Source: CADEED01 sp963842515 (lineage in GTDB: Bacteria; Pseudomonadota; Gammaproteobacteria; Steroidobacterales; Steroidobacteraceae). From it: DNA of 64,000 nt. A program made the position numbers and the translations under genes. Positions within the stretch are counted from its first letter, which is position 1; each line of letters opens with the position of its first letter. Positions 35,078 to 44,981 of the stretch are shown piece by piece. Under the pieces are notes generated by a model. It had not been told where the DNA came from, searched no databases, and worked only from the letters and a program-made list of their open reading frames with translations. The DNA lies in NCBI GenBank assembly GCA_963842515.1, contig CAWJGO010000002.1, forward strand, positions 620,001 to 684,000, given 5' to 3'.

Positions 35078-37219
35078 ATGAATTTACGTGTCGTTGAAAC
35101 AGCCGCTCGAGTCCTGGGAGCGGTCGCTCTGGCGATGCTCGTGTCGTGCTCAAAGGCGACCTCGGGCACGCCGCCGGCCGGCGTAGCCGCCGACAGCGGC
35201 GCGTCACACAGCTACATCGTGGAAGCCGTCAGCACCGACAGCGCGGCCAAAGCCGTGGCCGCGGCTGGTGGCGATGTCGTCTCGCGGCTTGGCGTCATCG
35301 ACGCCGTCGAAGCCAGGCTCACCGACGCCCAGCGCGCCAAGGTTCTCGACACGCCTGGCATCCGGCAGATCACTCCCAACTCGCCCGTGACCACGCTCGC
35401 CGCCGCGAGTGTGCGCGACAACTTCGAGGCCAGCTCCTTCGCCAACAACGATGGCTCGCACCGCTGGTACGGCGACTGGGTCGAGCAGGACAATAATTCT
35501 CCGTATGACGGTCAGATCGCCATCGGCTGGCCGCAGAGCACGGGACGTCATCTGATCCTCGGCGGCAGAGGCGCGATTTATCGGCGGGCGGCGACGCCGT
35601 CGAGCTCCGCCACGGTCACGCTCAAACTCAAGTATCGACGCATCGGACTGGAAGCCGGCGAATACGTCGCGGTGCAGGCCAGCAGCAATGGTGGCAGCAG
35701 CTGGACCGAAGTGGGCCGCGTCTGGGGTGCGGGCAGCGACGGCGCGTTCCTCGCCAAGAGCTACAACATCACCGCCTATCGCGGCCGCAACACTGCCATC
35801 CGCTTCGTGGGCGGGATGAGCGAGAGCTTCGCGGGCGACGCAGTCTTCTTCGATGACGTGGAGATCAGTTACACCACTAACTACGGAGAGGGCGACCCGG
35901 TCCCCGTGGACGTGAACGCGAGCGCGCTGCATACCGCCGGTATCAGGGGCAAGGACGTCGGCGTCGCGATCATCGACACCGGATACTGGAAGGTCAACTC
36001 GCTCGATCTCGATACCGCTGGCATCGGCCGCGTGGGCGCGCAATACGACGCGGTTCGCAATGTCCTCGACACCCAATGGTCGACGAAATCGACCGACACC
36101 ACCGGCCACGGCACGCACGTCACCAGCCTGATCGCGAGCAGCCGCAAGCAGGCCGGCGATGGCAAGTACTTCGGTGTGGCGCCCGACGCGCGCATCATCT
36201 CGATCAAGGCGTTCGACGAGAACGGCGCCAGCACATATGCGACCGTCATCCGCGGCATCGATTGGGTGATCACCAATCGCAACGCGTATGGCATTCGAAT
36301 TCTCAATTTATCGCTAGGGGCCCCGGCGCGTTCGCGCTATTGGGATGATCCGCTAAACAAAGCCGTGATGCGCGCGTGGCAATCCGGCATCGTCGTCGTC
36401 GTATCAGCGGGCAATAGCGGACCGCTGCCGCAGACCGTGGGTGTACCGGGCAACGTGCCCTATGTCATCACGGTCGGCGCGATGACCGACAACTACACGA
36501 GCAACCAGAGCGACGATCGGCTGGCCTCCTTCTCGGCCACCGGTCCGACGTTCGAAGGCTTCGTGAAGCCCGATCTCGTGGCCCCTGGCGGCCATGTCTG
36601 GGGCTTCATGGGTACGTACATGAAGATCGCCGTCGATCATCCGACCTACCTGAACAACGGCGACTTCTTCACGATGTCCGGCACCTCGCAGTCGGCGGCC
36701 GTGGTCTCCGGAGTGGCCGCGTTGGTGCTCTCGGCCAATCCCGGCCTCACGCCCGACCAGGTGAAGTGCCGCCTGATCGCCAGCGGCAAGCCGGCGGTGA
36801 ATCCCGACGGCACCCTCGCCTACAGCGTGCTGCAGCAGGGCACGGGCCTGGTCGACGCGAAAGAGGCGGTCTACGGCGCGACTGACAACTGCGCCAACCA
36901 GGGCCTCAACGTCACCGCCGATCTCAATGGCACACAGCATTTCAAGGGCCGCGTCACGCAGACCACCGATGGCACGTTCAAGGTGACGAGCCCCGCTGGC
37001 TATCTCTGGGATGACGGGTATCTCTGGGGCGACGGCTATCTCTGGGGTGACGGTTATCTGTGGAGTGACGGCTACCTGTGGCAGCTGGGATACCTGTGGA
37101 CCGGCGCGCAGCAGTACACCGGGGACATTCCGTGGGTCGGCGGATATCCGACGCCCATCGGCTCGAGCGTCGGGACTGCGTCGGCGATGTCCGTGAATTC
37201 CTGGGTCGCGCCCGAATAG
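35078..37219 (+). CDS. S8 subtilase-family lipoprotein with C-terminal GYLW repeats
   Basis: Predicted surface or periplasmic serine protease, 713 residues from the ATG at 35078 (behind AGAGG; an upstream TTG frame lacks a signal). A lipoprotein signal ends in LVSC. Then come a propeptide-like domain (about 45-105), an inserted beta-rich domain (about 110-275, jelly-roll/MAM-like, FFDDVEISY) and the catalytic triad D300 (IIDTG), H344 (GHGTH) and S537 (SGTSQSAA). The tail 641-676 is six hexapeptides GYLWxx (DD, GD, GD, SD, QL, TG). Convergent with kynA. Confidence 0.9.
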   Translation: MNLRVVETAARVLGAVALAMLVSCSKATSGTPPAGVAADSGASHSYIVEAVSTDSAAKAVAAAGGDVVSRLGVIDAVEARLTDAQRAKVLDTPGIRQITPNSPVTTLAAASVRDNFEASSFANNDGSHRWYGDWVEQDNNSPYDGQIAIGWPQSTGRHLILGGRGAIYRRAATPSSSATVTLKLKYRRIGLEAGEYVAVQASSNGGSSWTEVGRVWGAGSDGAFLAKSYNITAYRGRNTAIRFVGGMSESFAGDAVFFDDVEISYTTNYGEGDPVPVDVNASALHTAGIRGKDVGVAIIDTGYWKVNSLDLDTAGIGRVGAQYDAVRNVLDTQWSTKSTDTTGHGTHVTSLIASSRKQAGDGKYFGVAPDARIISIKAFDENGASTYATVIRGIDWVITNRNAYGIRILNLSLGAPARSRYWDDPLNKAVMRAWQSGIVVVVSAGNSGPLPQTVGVPGNVPYVITVGAMTDNYTSNQSDDRLASFSATGPTFEGFVKPDLVAPGGHVWGFMGTYMKIAVDHPTYLNNGDFFTMSGTSQSAAVVSGVAALVLSANPGLTPDQVKCRLIASGKPAVNPDGTLAYSVLQQGTGLVDAKEAVYGATDNCANQGLNVTADLNGTQHFKGRVTQTTDGTFKVTSPAGYLWDDGYLWGDGYLWGDGYLWSDGYLWQLGYLWTGAQQYTGDIPWVGGYPTPIGSSVGTASAMSVNSWVAPE
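36998..37105 (+). repeat. Six 18-bp tandem units encoding GYLW[DGSQT][DLG]
   Basis: In-frame tandem repeat in the subtilase gene. The first four units differ mainly at third codon positions and at the residue after Trp (D, G, G, S), the last two more. Silent differences show that the peptide, not only the DNA, has been kept. Confidence 0.85.
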
Positions 37220-37230
37220 TTAGAGTGATG

Positions 37231-37248
37231 CTGCCGCCGCGGCGGCAG
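37231..37248. terminator. GC-rich palindrome between convergent genes
   Basis: Perfect 18-bp palindrome CTGCCGCCGCGGCGGCAG, 11 bp after the subtilase stop. It could act on both strands; there is no T-run. Confidence 0.4.
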
Positions 37249-37272
37249 TCAACCGACAAGAACAAGAACGCC

Positions 37273-37302
37273 GCCCGCACTCCAGCATCCTGGGGTGCGG
37301 GC
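37273..37302. terminator. Long hairpin between subtilase and kynA
   Basis: Stem GCCCGCACTCC/GGGGTGCGGGC (11 bp with one G-T) and an 8-nt loop, in the 152-bp gap between converging genes. Probably limits read-through in both directions. Confidence 0.5.
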
Positions 37303-37371
37303 GAAGCGTCGATCAGTGGCTGGCGCGTGGCGCCGGACGCGCGGGCAACAGGCGTTGCGGCAATGGATCGC

Positions 37372-38202
37372 TCACATCGATGTGCGGACTTGCCAGAGCT
37401 CCGGGAAGAACTTCAGCTCGAGTGCTTTGGCGAGATAGGAGACGCCGCCGGTGCCGCCGGTACCGGGTTTGTAGCCGATCACGCGTTCCACGGTCTTCAG
37501 GTGATGGAAGCGCCACAGCTGGAATTTCTGGTCGAGGTCGGTGAGCCTTTCGGCCATCTCGTACAGATCCCAATCCTTTTCGGCGTTGTGATAGACGCCC
37601 AGCCAGGCGGCGGTCACCGCCTTCGAGGCGACATAGGGCTGCGAGAAGTCACGCTCGATGACTTCGTCGGGGATGCCGTAGCCGCGGCGCGACAGCAGGC
37701 GCAGCACCTCGTCGTAGATGGACGGCGCGTTGAGCGCGAGTTCCAGTTTTTCGAAACCCGCCGGATCTCGCTTCTGGACCGCGAGCACATCGCGGTTCTT
37801 GTTGCCGAGCTTGAATTCGAGCAGCCGGTACTGCAGCGACTGGAACCCGGATGAGCGGCCGAGGGTGTTTCTGAAAGAAGAGTATTCGAAGGGTGTGAGC
37901 GTCGACAGAACGCTCCAGGCACCGAGCAGCTCTTCCTGCAATCGCGAAATCCGTGCCAGCATCTTGAACGACGGATCGAGGTTGTCGCGGCGCACGCACT
38001 CGAACACGTGGTCGAGCTCGTGCAGGAACAGGCGCATCCACAGCTCCGAGACCTGGTGGACGATGATGAACAACATCTCGTCCTGCTCGATCGAATTGGG
38101 CTTCTGCGCGTCGAGCAGCTTGTCGAGGTGCAGGTATTCGCCGTAAGACTGGGAGGTCCCCAAATCCACGTGCGCGCCATCATTCTTTACGACCTTGTCC
38201 AT
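37372..38202 (-). CDS. kynA: Tryptophan 2,3-dioxygenase
   Basis: Haem dioxygenase opening tryptophan to N-formylkynurenine, first step of the kynurenine pathway. 276 residues from the ATG at 38202 behind GAAGAG; the upstream frame is a shadow. Seen: YGEYLHLDKLL, DEMLFIIVHQVSELW (distal haem histidine), RSSGFQSLQYRLLEF, the RFHHLKTVERVIG proximal histidine and GTGGTGGVSYL. The two usual later genes (kynB, kynU) are absent. It follows the YgjP-like gene by 2 bp. Confidence 0.96.
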   Translation of the reverse strand: MDKVVKNDGAHVDLGTSQSYGEYLHLDKLLDAQKPNSIEQDEMLFIIVHQVSELWMRLFLHELDHVFECVRRDNLDPSFKMLARISRLQEELLGAWSVLSTLTPFEYSSFRNTLGRSSGFQSLQYRLLEFKLGNKNRDVLAVQKRDPAGFEKLELALNAPSIYDEVLRLLSRRGYGIPDEVIERDFSQPYVASKAVTAAWLGVYHNAEKDWDLYEMAERLTDLDQKFQLWRFHHLKTVERVIGYKPGTGGTGGVSYLAKALELKFFPELWQVRTSM

Positions 38203-38204
38203 GT

Positions 38205-39005
38205 TCACTCTTCGGAGAAAACCCATCGTGGTACGTGGCGCCAGCCCTGCACGAGCTCGCGATCGAGCGCGCGCCAGTCGGCACAGTGCCGTTCCACCGC
38301 CTGCCAGAACCGCGCCGAGTGATTCATGTGTTTGACATGCATGAGCTCGTGCACGATGAGGTAGTCCACGACTTCCGCGCGCTGGAACAGCAAACAGCAA
38401 TTGAGACTGATGGTACCGCGCGCCGAGCAACTTCCCCAGCGCGAACGCTGGCGGCGGATCGAAACCTGCGAATAGCGTACGCCGGTGGCCGCCGCGAGCG
38501 CGGCGACGCGTGGCGCCAGCCGTGTCCGCGCGGTGCGCAGCAGCCAGGAGCGCAAACCGCCGCGCAGCCTGGCGTTCGGCGCACCGCTGACTCGCAGAAT
38601 TCTTTCGCCCTGGCCGGGATCGACCCCGGCGATCTCGACGACGCGCACTGGGCCGGTACCTCCGGCCAGATGCAGCCGCCAGCGCTCCGCGGCCACGCGA
38701 AGCTCGATGACTGCTGGCGGGAACGGTTGTGGCTCCGGCCGATTGCGCAGGGCAATCGCGCGGCGGCTCTCTATCCACTGGCGGTGGGCAGCGACGAAAG
38801 ACTGCACCTCGCGTGGCCGTGCTCGCGGCGGCACCACCACTTCCACGCGCGCATCCGGATAGACACGGATCGACAGGCGCCGTGCCCGGGCGCTGACGCG
38901 GATGTGGGGACTGTCCCCTTCGTCATCGTTGCCAGTCGGGAAAAACAACTCGAATTGGGGACTGTCCCCATTCCCGCTGCGCTTGTTGCCATCCATTCCG
39001 CTCAT
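38205..39005 (-). CDS. YgjP-like (M48/DUF45) metal-dependent hydrolase
   Basis: 266 residues. The zinc motif HELMHVKHMNHSARFW (HExxH with a following NHSxxFW) and RRQRSRWGSCSARGTISLN are diagnostic of the YgjP/SprT-like metallopeptidase family. Starts at an ATG overlapping the fadH stop. Residues about 12-40 (before SARARRLSIRV) are not typical of the family and carry two copies of the GGGGACAGTCCCC palindrome, read as NGDSP and EGDSP. The cellular role is unknown. Confidence 0.88.
   Translation of the reverse strand: MSGMDGNKRSGNGDSPQFELFFPTGNDDEGDSPHIRVSARARRLSIRVYPDARVEVVVPPRARPREVQSFVAAHRQWIESRRAIALRNRPEPQPFPPAVIELRVAAERWRLHLAGGTGPVRVVEIAGVDPGQGERILRVSGAPNARLRGGLRSWLLRTARTRLAPRVAALAAATGVRYSQVSIRRQRSRWGSCSARGTISLNCCLLFQRAEVVDYLIVHELMHVKHMNHSARFWQAVERHCADWRALDRELVQGWRHVPRWVFSEE
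38906..38918. repeat. GGGGACTGTCCCC palindrome, copy 1, inside a coding region
   Basis: 13-bp perfect palindrome around a central base, read in the YgjP-like gene as EGDSP. It is 51 bp (17 codons) from copy 2. A diverged relative lies at 13921-13939 between genes. Confidence 0.7.
38957..38969. repeat. GGGGACTGTCCCC palindrome, copy 2, inside a coding region
   Basis: Identical to copy 1, here flanked as ATT-palindrome-ATT. Read as NGDSP near the N-terminus of the YgjP-like protein. Confidence 0.7.
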
Positions 39006-41002
39006 AACCGCGCCGCCAGCGTAACTCCTTCGCGAATCGCGCGCTCGGCATCCAGCTCGGCGGCGAGCAATGCACCGCCGATGACGTGCACCGGCTTGCC
39101 GCAACCGGCCAGCTCGGTGGCCAGGCCGTTCAACGACTCCTGGCCGGCGCACACGATCACGTGATCGATCGCCAGCACCTCCGTGCCGGCGGCGGTCGCG
39201 ATGTGCAGCCCGGCGTCGTCGATGCGCTGATACGTCACGCCGTTGCGCATGATCACGCCACGATGCCTGAGCGCGGTGCGATGGATCCAGCCCGTGGTCT
39301 TGCCGAGGTCGGCGCCCATCTTGCCCGGCTTGCGCTGCAGTAGATAGACGCGCCGGGCGGCCGTCACGGGCCGCTGCGGCAGCAAACCGCCGCGCTCGAC
39401 CAGCGTGCGGTCGATGCCCCATTCCGCGAAGTAGTCCGTGTCGCGGCGGTGCGTGAGAAACGTGGCGACGTCGAAACCGATGCCGCCGGCCCCGATGATG
39501 GCCACGGTGTCGCCAGCCTGGCGCGCGCCCGAGAGCAGATCGGGATAAAGGATCACCTTGGGATGATCGATACCGCAGATTGCCGGCACGCGCGCCGCGA
39601 CGCCGCTCGAGATGACGATGTGATCGAAACCCCCGTTCGCCAGGCCGTGCGCATCGGCGATCGTGTTGAGCTCGAGCCCGACGCGCGTGATCGCGATGCG
39701 CCGCGCGAAATAGCGCAGCGTGTCGTGGAAGTCCTCCTTGCCGGGCACCTCGCGCGCATACCGGAACTGGCCGCCGATCTCCGGCCCGCGCTCGAACAAC
39801 GTCACGCGGTGGCCGCGTTCCGCGAGCGTGGTGGCACAGGCCAGTCCCGCGGGCCCCGCGCCGACTACTGCGATGCGCTGGTGTGCACGGGTAATCTCGA
39901 CGCGCAGCTCCGTCTCGTACGCGGCGAGCGGATTCACGAGACAGGTGGCGCGTTTGTTTTCGAACACCTTGTCCAGACATCCCTGGTTGCAGGCGATGCA
40001 CGTATTGATTTCATCTTCGCGGCCTTCGGCGGCTTTGCGCGGCAGGTCGGGATCGGCCAGCAGCGGCCGCGCCATCGACACCAGATCGGCGTCACCGCGC
40101 GCGAGCAGCGCCTCCGCGTCAACGGGAGCATTGAAGCGGTTGGTGGCGATCACGGGAAGGCGCGTCGCCGCCTTGATGCGCGCCGATACCCAGCCAAAGG
40201 CGCCGCGCGGCACGATGCCGGCGATGGTCGGGATGCGCGCCTCGTGCCAGCCGATTCCGGTATTGAGCATGCTCGCGCCCGCGCCTTCCATCTGCGAGGC
40301 GAGCCATTCCACTTCTGCGCCGGTGCTGCCGCCTTCGACCAGATCGATGCCGGAAATGCGGAAGATGATGATGAACCCGGGCCCGACCGCGGCACGGGTC
40401 TGCCGGACTATCTCGAGCGCGAGGCGCGCGCGATTTTCGAGCGAGCCGCCCCACTCGTCGGTGCGGTCGTTGGTGCGCGGAACCAGGAACTCGTTGATGA
40501 AGTAGCCTTCCGAACCCATGATCTCGACGCCATCGTAGTTAGCCGCCTGTGCGAGCTGCGCGCAGGTGACGAAATCCGCGATCTGGTCGCGGACCCCGTC
40601 GGACGACAGCTCGCGCGGCTTGAAACGATTGATGGGCGCGCGCTGGGAAGTTGGCGCCACCGGAAACGGGTGATAGGCGTAGCGGCCGGCGTGCAGGATC
40701 TGCATGCAGATCTTGCCGCCCTCGGCGTGCACCGCCTGGGTCACGAGCCGATGCCGCGGCACTTCACGCTGGCTCGACAACTTGCCGGCAAAGGGTTTGG
40801 TCCAGGCCGCCCGGTTCGGTGCGATGCCTCCCGACACTAACAAGCCGGCGCCACCGCGGGCACGCGCCGCGAAATAGGCGGCGAGCTTGCCGAAGTCGCG
40901 TGCGCGATCTTCCAGTCCCGTGTGCATCGAGCCCATGACGATGCGATTCGGCAGGCGCGTGAAGCCCAGATCGAGCGGGGCGAACAGCCGCGGGTAGTTC
41001 AT
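39002..41002 (-). CDS. fadH: 2,4-dienoyl-CoA reductase (NADPH)
   Basis: Reduces 2,4-dienoyl-CoA in beta-oxidation of unsaturated fatty acids. 666 residues, like E. coli (672). The FMN TIM-barrel (LFAPLDLGFTRLPNRIVMGS, EIMGSEGYFINEFL) is followed by the 4Fe-4S cysteines CIACNQGCLDK...TCLVNP and a C-terminal FAD/NADPH part (VVGAGPAGLACA, IIGAGGIGFDVA). The start-region alignment with FadH separates it from other old-yellow-enzyme fusions. TAGTAT ends 6 nt before the ATG. Heads the fadH-YgjP-kynA unit. Confidence 0.94.
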   Translation of the reverse strand: MNYPRLFAPLDLGFTRLPNRIVMGSMHTGLEDRARDFGKLAAYFAARARGGAGLLVSGGIAPNRAAWTKPFAGKLSSQREVPRHRLVTQAVHAEGGKICMQILHAGRYAYHPFPVAPTSQRAPINRFKPRELSSDGVRDQIADFVTCAQLAQAANYDGVEIMGSEGYFINEFLVPRTNDRTDEWGGSLENRARLALEIVRQTRAAVGPGFIIIFRISGIDLVEGGSTGAEVEWLASQMEGAGASMLNTGIGWHEARIPTIAGIVPRGAFGWVSARIKAATRLPVIATNRFNAPVDAEALLARGDADLVSMARPLLADPDLPRKAAEGREDEINTCIACNQGCLDKVFENKRATCLVNPLAAYETELRVEITRAHQRIAVVGAGPAGLACATTLAERGHRVTLFERGPEIGGQFRYAREVPGKEDFHDTLRYFARRIAITRVGLELNTIADAHGLANGGFDHIVISSGVAARVPAICGIDHPKVILYPDLLSGARQAGDTVAIIGAGGIGFDVATFLTHRRDTDYFAEWGIDRTLVERGGLLPQRPVTAARRVYLLQRKPGKMGADLGKTTGWIHRTALRHRGVIMRNGVTYQRIDDAGLHIATAAGTEVLAIDHVIVCAGQESLNGLATELAGCGKPVHVIGGALLAAELDAERAIREGVTLAARL

Positions 41003-41008
41003 CGCGGG

Positions 41009-41014
41009 ATACTA
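41009..41014 (-). promoter_or_regulatory. -10 element of fadH, 6 nt before the start codon
   Basis: Minus-strand TAGTAT, then CCCGCG, then ATG at 41002: the first base of the codon would be +1. Confidence 0.5.
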
Positions 41015-41062
41015 GCAGGGGAGCGACGAGTGCCCGATGACGCCGTTTGCCTGAATCAGGTT

Positions 41063-41893
41063 CTAGCGAGTGATCTGCGCCATCAGCTTGCGGGCAAAGG
41101 CGTAGTCCGGCGCAATCAGCAGCGAGCGTTCGAGCGCCTCGCGCGCACCAACCACGTCACGCATGTCGTAGAGCGCACTGCCCAGGAAAGCGTAAGCCTC
41201 CGCCGCGCCCCACTCCGGTGTGGTCGAGGCTCCTGCGCGCGCCTGCTCGAACATGGTGGTCACCACGCGCAGGCTCTTGAGCGCGGCGGCTTTTTCGCCG
41301 GTGTCCTTGCCGGCCCGTTCGAACATGGCCAGCGCTTCCACGAGACGTACGCGTGGATTTTTCGGCTCGAGTCTCACCGCCTCGTCGATTCGCGAGCCGA
41401 TGCGCCCGCCGCCGAATGGAATGGAGCTCATCTCGCGGCCCGCGAGCGTGCAGGCGGTGCCGAGCGCATAACCTTCGGCGCGCCGCTGCCGGTTCTCGTC
41501 GCTCTCGTCGAGACCAATCGGCACCTTGGGCAGCGAGCCGACCATGTTGTCGACTTCGTCGCCGCAATCCCCGATGGCGTCCTTGGCCTGCGATTTCTTC
41601 GTGGCCGTCAGCACCTGCGCCAGCCGGTAGTGAGTGAGCGCGCGGAAGTAGGCACGCGAGACGGCGACATCACCCGAGGTCTGTGCCCCAGCGTCCGCGG
41701 CCTTGGGGTTGAGCGAAGCGAGCACACCATTCAGCGCCCGTGCGTCGTTGGTGTAGTACGCATACTGGATGCGCCCTTCGATGTCGGCCCAATCGGAAGG
41801 ACCGGCCTGGGCCAGCGCCAACGAAGGGGCGCCGGCCATTGTCATTGCCAGGGCCAGCGCCCCCGCGACCGTTGACCGGATCCGCCGCATCAC
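41063..41893 (-). CDS. Periplasmic TPR-like protein of the ABC export operon
   Basis: 276 residues. Signal peptide (cleavage near ALAQA), then helical repeats; TPR-like helices about 205-270 (AEAYAFLGSALYDMRDVVGAREALERSLLIAPDYAFA). Its ATG overlaps the stop of the upstream permease gene, so it belongs to the adaptor/ATPase/permease operon. No enzymatic motif. A structural or assembly role for the exporter is inference from position. Confidence 0.75.
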   Translation of the reverse strand: MMRRIRSTVAGALALAMTMAGAPSLALAQAGPSDWADIEGRIQYAYYTNDARALNGVLASLNPKAADAGAQTSGDVAVSRAYFRALTHYRLAQVLTATKKSQAKDAIGDCGDEVDNMVGSLPKVPIGLDESDENRQRRAEGYALGTACTLAGREMSSIPFGGGRIGSRIDEAVRLEPKNPRVRLVEALAMFERAGKDTGEKAAALKSLRVVTTMFEQARAGASTTPEWGAAEAYAFLGSALYDMRDVVGAREALERSLLIAPDYAFARKLMAQITR

Positions 41894-43089
41894 AATTCGC
41901 GCAAACCCGTAGTGATCGGCATGCGGGCGGCGCGGATGCCAGGCACGAGGCCGGCGATGAACGTGAGCACCAGGCCGTAGATGATGCCGGTGACCATGAG
42001 CTGCGGAGTCACCGTGAATGCATAGGTGATCTGGCTGAATGTCTGGAAGTTCATGGTCGAGCTCTGCATGCCATTCAGGAACAGGAACGCGAGTACGCCA
42101 CCGAGCAGGCCGCCGGCCGCGCCTAACAACAACGCCTCGACCAGAACCGAGAACACCACCGGCGAGGCGCTGAAACCCATGGCCCGCAGCGTGGCGATCT
42201 CGCGCACGCGGCTCGCCACCGCGTTGAACATGGTATTGACGGCCGCGAAAATCGCCGCCAGGCCCATCATGATCGCGAAGAAAACGCCAGCCCCCTTGAT
42301 GAGCGTGGACATCATCGCCTGCTGCTCGGCATAAAATGCCGGCTCGCGTTGAATGGCCACCTGCACGCGCGGATCCTTGGTCAGATTGTCCTTGAGCTTC
42401 TTGAGCGTACCGTCGGACTCATCGGTCAGCCGTGCGCGCACCGACTGAAAACTCTGGCCGCGCTTCCAGACCTGCTGCACCAGCCGCGCATCCGCCCACG
42501 CCTCGGATTCGGCGATGCCGCCGTCGTCACTGAAACGCCCGACGATGACCCAGTCCGCATTGCCCCAGCGTACGGTCCTGCCGACGCCGATGTTTTCGTA
42601 GTTCGCGACCACGCCGTCGCCGACCAGGATCTCGTTGGTGCCCTCGCGCATCATGCGGCCTTCCTCGATCTCGAAGGACTTGCGCAGTGCGGGCGCACTG
42701 GCCGAGACGCCCCGGAATGGCAGGTTGGCGCCCGTGTCCTTGCCCTTGAGCTTGCCCTCGGTGAGCACGTAGAGCTCGGCGGAAACCAGCGGCTTGCCGT
42801 TTGCATCACGCTTGATGCCCGGCGCGTCGGCGATGATGGTGACCTGGTCCTGACCGAAGCCCGAGCTCATTTCGTTGGTCGAGCCGGAGCGCAGCACGAC
42901 CACGACGTCCTGCGAACCGGACAACTCGAGCGCCTGCCGGAAGCCGGCCGCGATGGACAATACGGCGATCAGCACGAGCGTCACGCCGCCGATGCCCACC
43001 ACCGCCACGAGCGACGACGCCCAGCGCTCGGGAATATTGCGCACGTTCATCGCGGTGACCGCGCCGATTTGCGAAAAAGTGTTTGCCAT
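41890..43089 (-). CDS. MacB/FtsX-type ABC permease, second copy
   Basis: 399 residues. The N-terminal helix (about 25-47) is followed by a periplasmic MacB-core-like domain (about 60-265) and three C-terminal helices (about 272-295, 320-345, 360-385), the type VII ABC layout. Motif RVREIATLRAMGFS at the coupling helix. It lies 10 bp after the first permease and overlaps the TPR gene. Two different permeases suggest a heterodimeric membrane part, as in LolCE. Confidence 0.88.
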   Translation of the reverse strand: MANTFSQIGAVTAMNVRNIPERWASSLVAVVGIGGVTLVLIAVLSIAAGFRQALELSGSQDVVVVLRSGSTNEMSSGFGQDQVTIIADAPGIKRDANGKPLVSAELYVLTEGKLKGKDTGANLPFRGVSASAPALRKSFEIEEGRMMREGTNEILVGDGVVANYENIGVGRTVRWGNADWVIVGRFSDDGGIAESEAWADARLVQQVWKRGQSFQSVRARLTDESDGTLKKLKDNLTKDPRVQVAIQREPAFYAEQQAMMSTLIKGAGVFFAIMMGLAAIFAAVNTMFNAVASRVREIATLRAMGFSASPVVFSVLVEALLLGAAGGLLGGVLAFLFLNGMQSSTMNFQTFSQITYAFTVTPQLMVTGIIYGLVLTFIAGLVPGIRAARMPITTGLREL

Positions 43090-43099
43090 GACGAATCCC

Positions 43100-44256
43100 C
43101 TAACCGCGCCGCAGCGCGTCCACGATCTTCAGACGCATCGCCGAAACGGCCGGCCACAGGCCCGTGACGACGCCGAGCGCCACCATGAGCACCAGCGCCG
43201 TGATGATGGTGCTGCTGTCGATCTCGAAGATCGGGAAGTACTTCTTCATCATCGGCTGCAGACCGCTGACGCCGAGGTAGGCGAGGCCGAACCCGATGAG
43301 GCCACCGAGCACGGTGAGGAACAACGCCTCGCCGATGACGAGCTTGAGCACGGTGTTCGAGCTGAATCCCAACGTCTTCAAGACGCCAATCTCGTTGGTG
43401 CGCTCGCGCACCGATTGCGCCATGGTGTTGGCGGTGACTAGCAACATCGTGAAGAAGACGGCGAATACCACGGAGATCAGGATCTTGCCGATGTTGCCGA
43501 TCTGCTCCATGAACTGCTTGGTGAAGGCCTTCTCGGTCGCGGTCTTGGTTTCGTCGGAAGAATTCGCGAACAGCGTGTCGATGCGCTTGGCGACCGTCTC
43601 GGATTGCGCCGGATCCTTGACCTTGACCGTCATCCACCCGATCTGGTCGCGGCCGAACTGCAACGATTCGTTGTAGTAGTCGAAGTGGAACATCGCGCTC
43701 TGGTTGTCCCAGCCGGCGCTGTTCTCCACCTTGTAGATCGCAACGATGTTGAATTCCCAGGTGTCGCTGTTGTTGGCCTTGCGGAAGATGGAGGATTTGA
43801 TCGGCACGCGATCGCCCTTCTTCCATCCGTAGGTATCGGCCAGCACCTGCCCGATGACCATGCCTTGGCGATCCGCCTTCCAGGCGGCGAACTCTTCGGG
43901 CGTGATCTTCACTTCGGGATAGACGTTGAAGAATTCGTCCACCTTGATCGGGAATACCGGAATCTGCGCCTTGCCGTCCTTGTAGACGCCGCCGAACCAG
44001 TTGAGGTGCACCACCGCGCTCACCCCCTGCACCGCGCGCACTTTTTCATAGTGCGACACCGGGAATGAATCGATGATCGACACCTTGCTGATGGTGATGA
44101 GCCGATCGGCGCCGGTGAGATTGACCGCCTGCGACAGGCTGGTGCGCAGCGCGTCGAGCATCCCGAACATCAGGAAGGCCAGGATGATGGACAACAGCGT
44201 GAACACCAGGCGCAGCTTGCGCCGGGTGAGATTCGACCAGACGAACCCCAACCAGC

Positions 44257-44260
<4 letters not shown>
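43100..44260 (-). CDS. MacB/FtsX-type ABC permease, first copy
   Basis: 386 residues with the same layout as the next gene but clearly diverged in sequence: N-terminal helix (about 18-38), periplasmic domain, coupling motif RERTNEIGVLKTLGFSS and three C-terminal helices. ATGA overlap with the ATPase gene. Member of the adaptor-ATPase-permease-permease-TPR operon. Confidence 0.88.
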
Positions 44261-44970
<710 letters not shown>

Positions 44971-44981
44971 CGTTCTTCTCC

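Noticed and set aside
36998..37105. CRISPR-like or mobile repeat array
   Set aside because: The 18-bp units are contiguous, in frame and coding; there are no spacers.
39449..40840. 463-codon open frame antisense to fadH
   Set aside because: Shadow of a well-supported gene; Arg/Ala/His-rich translation with no motif or signal.
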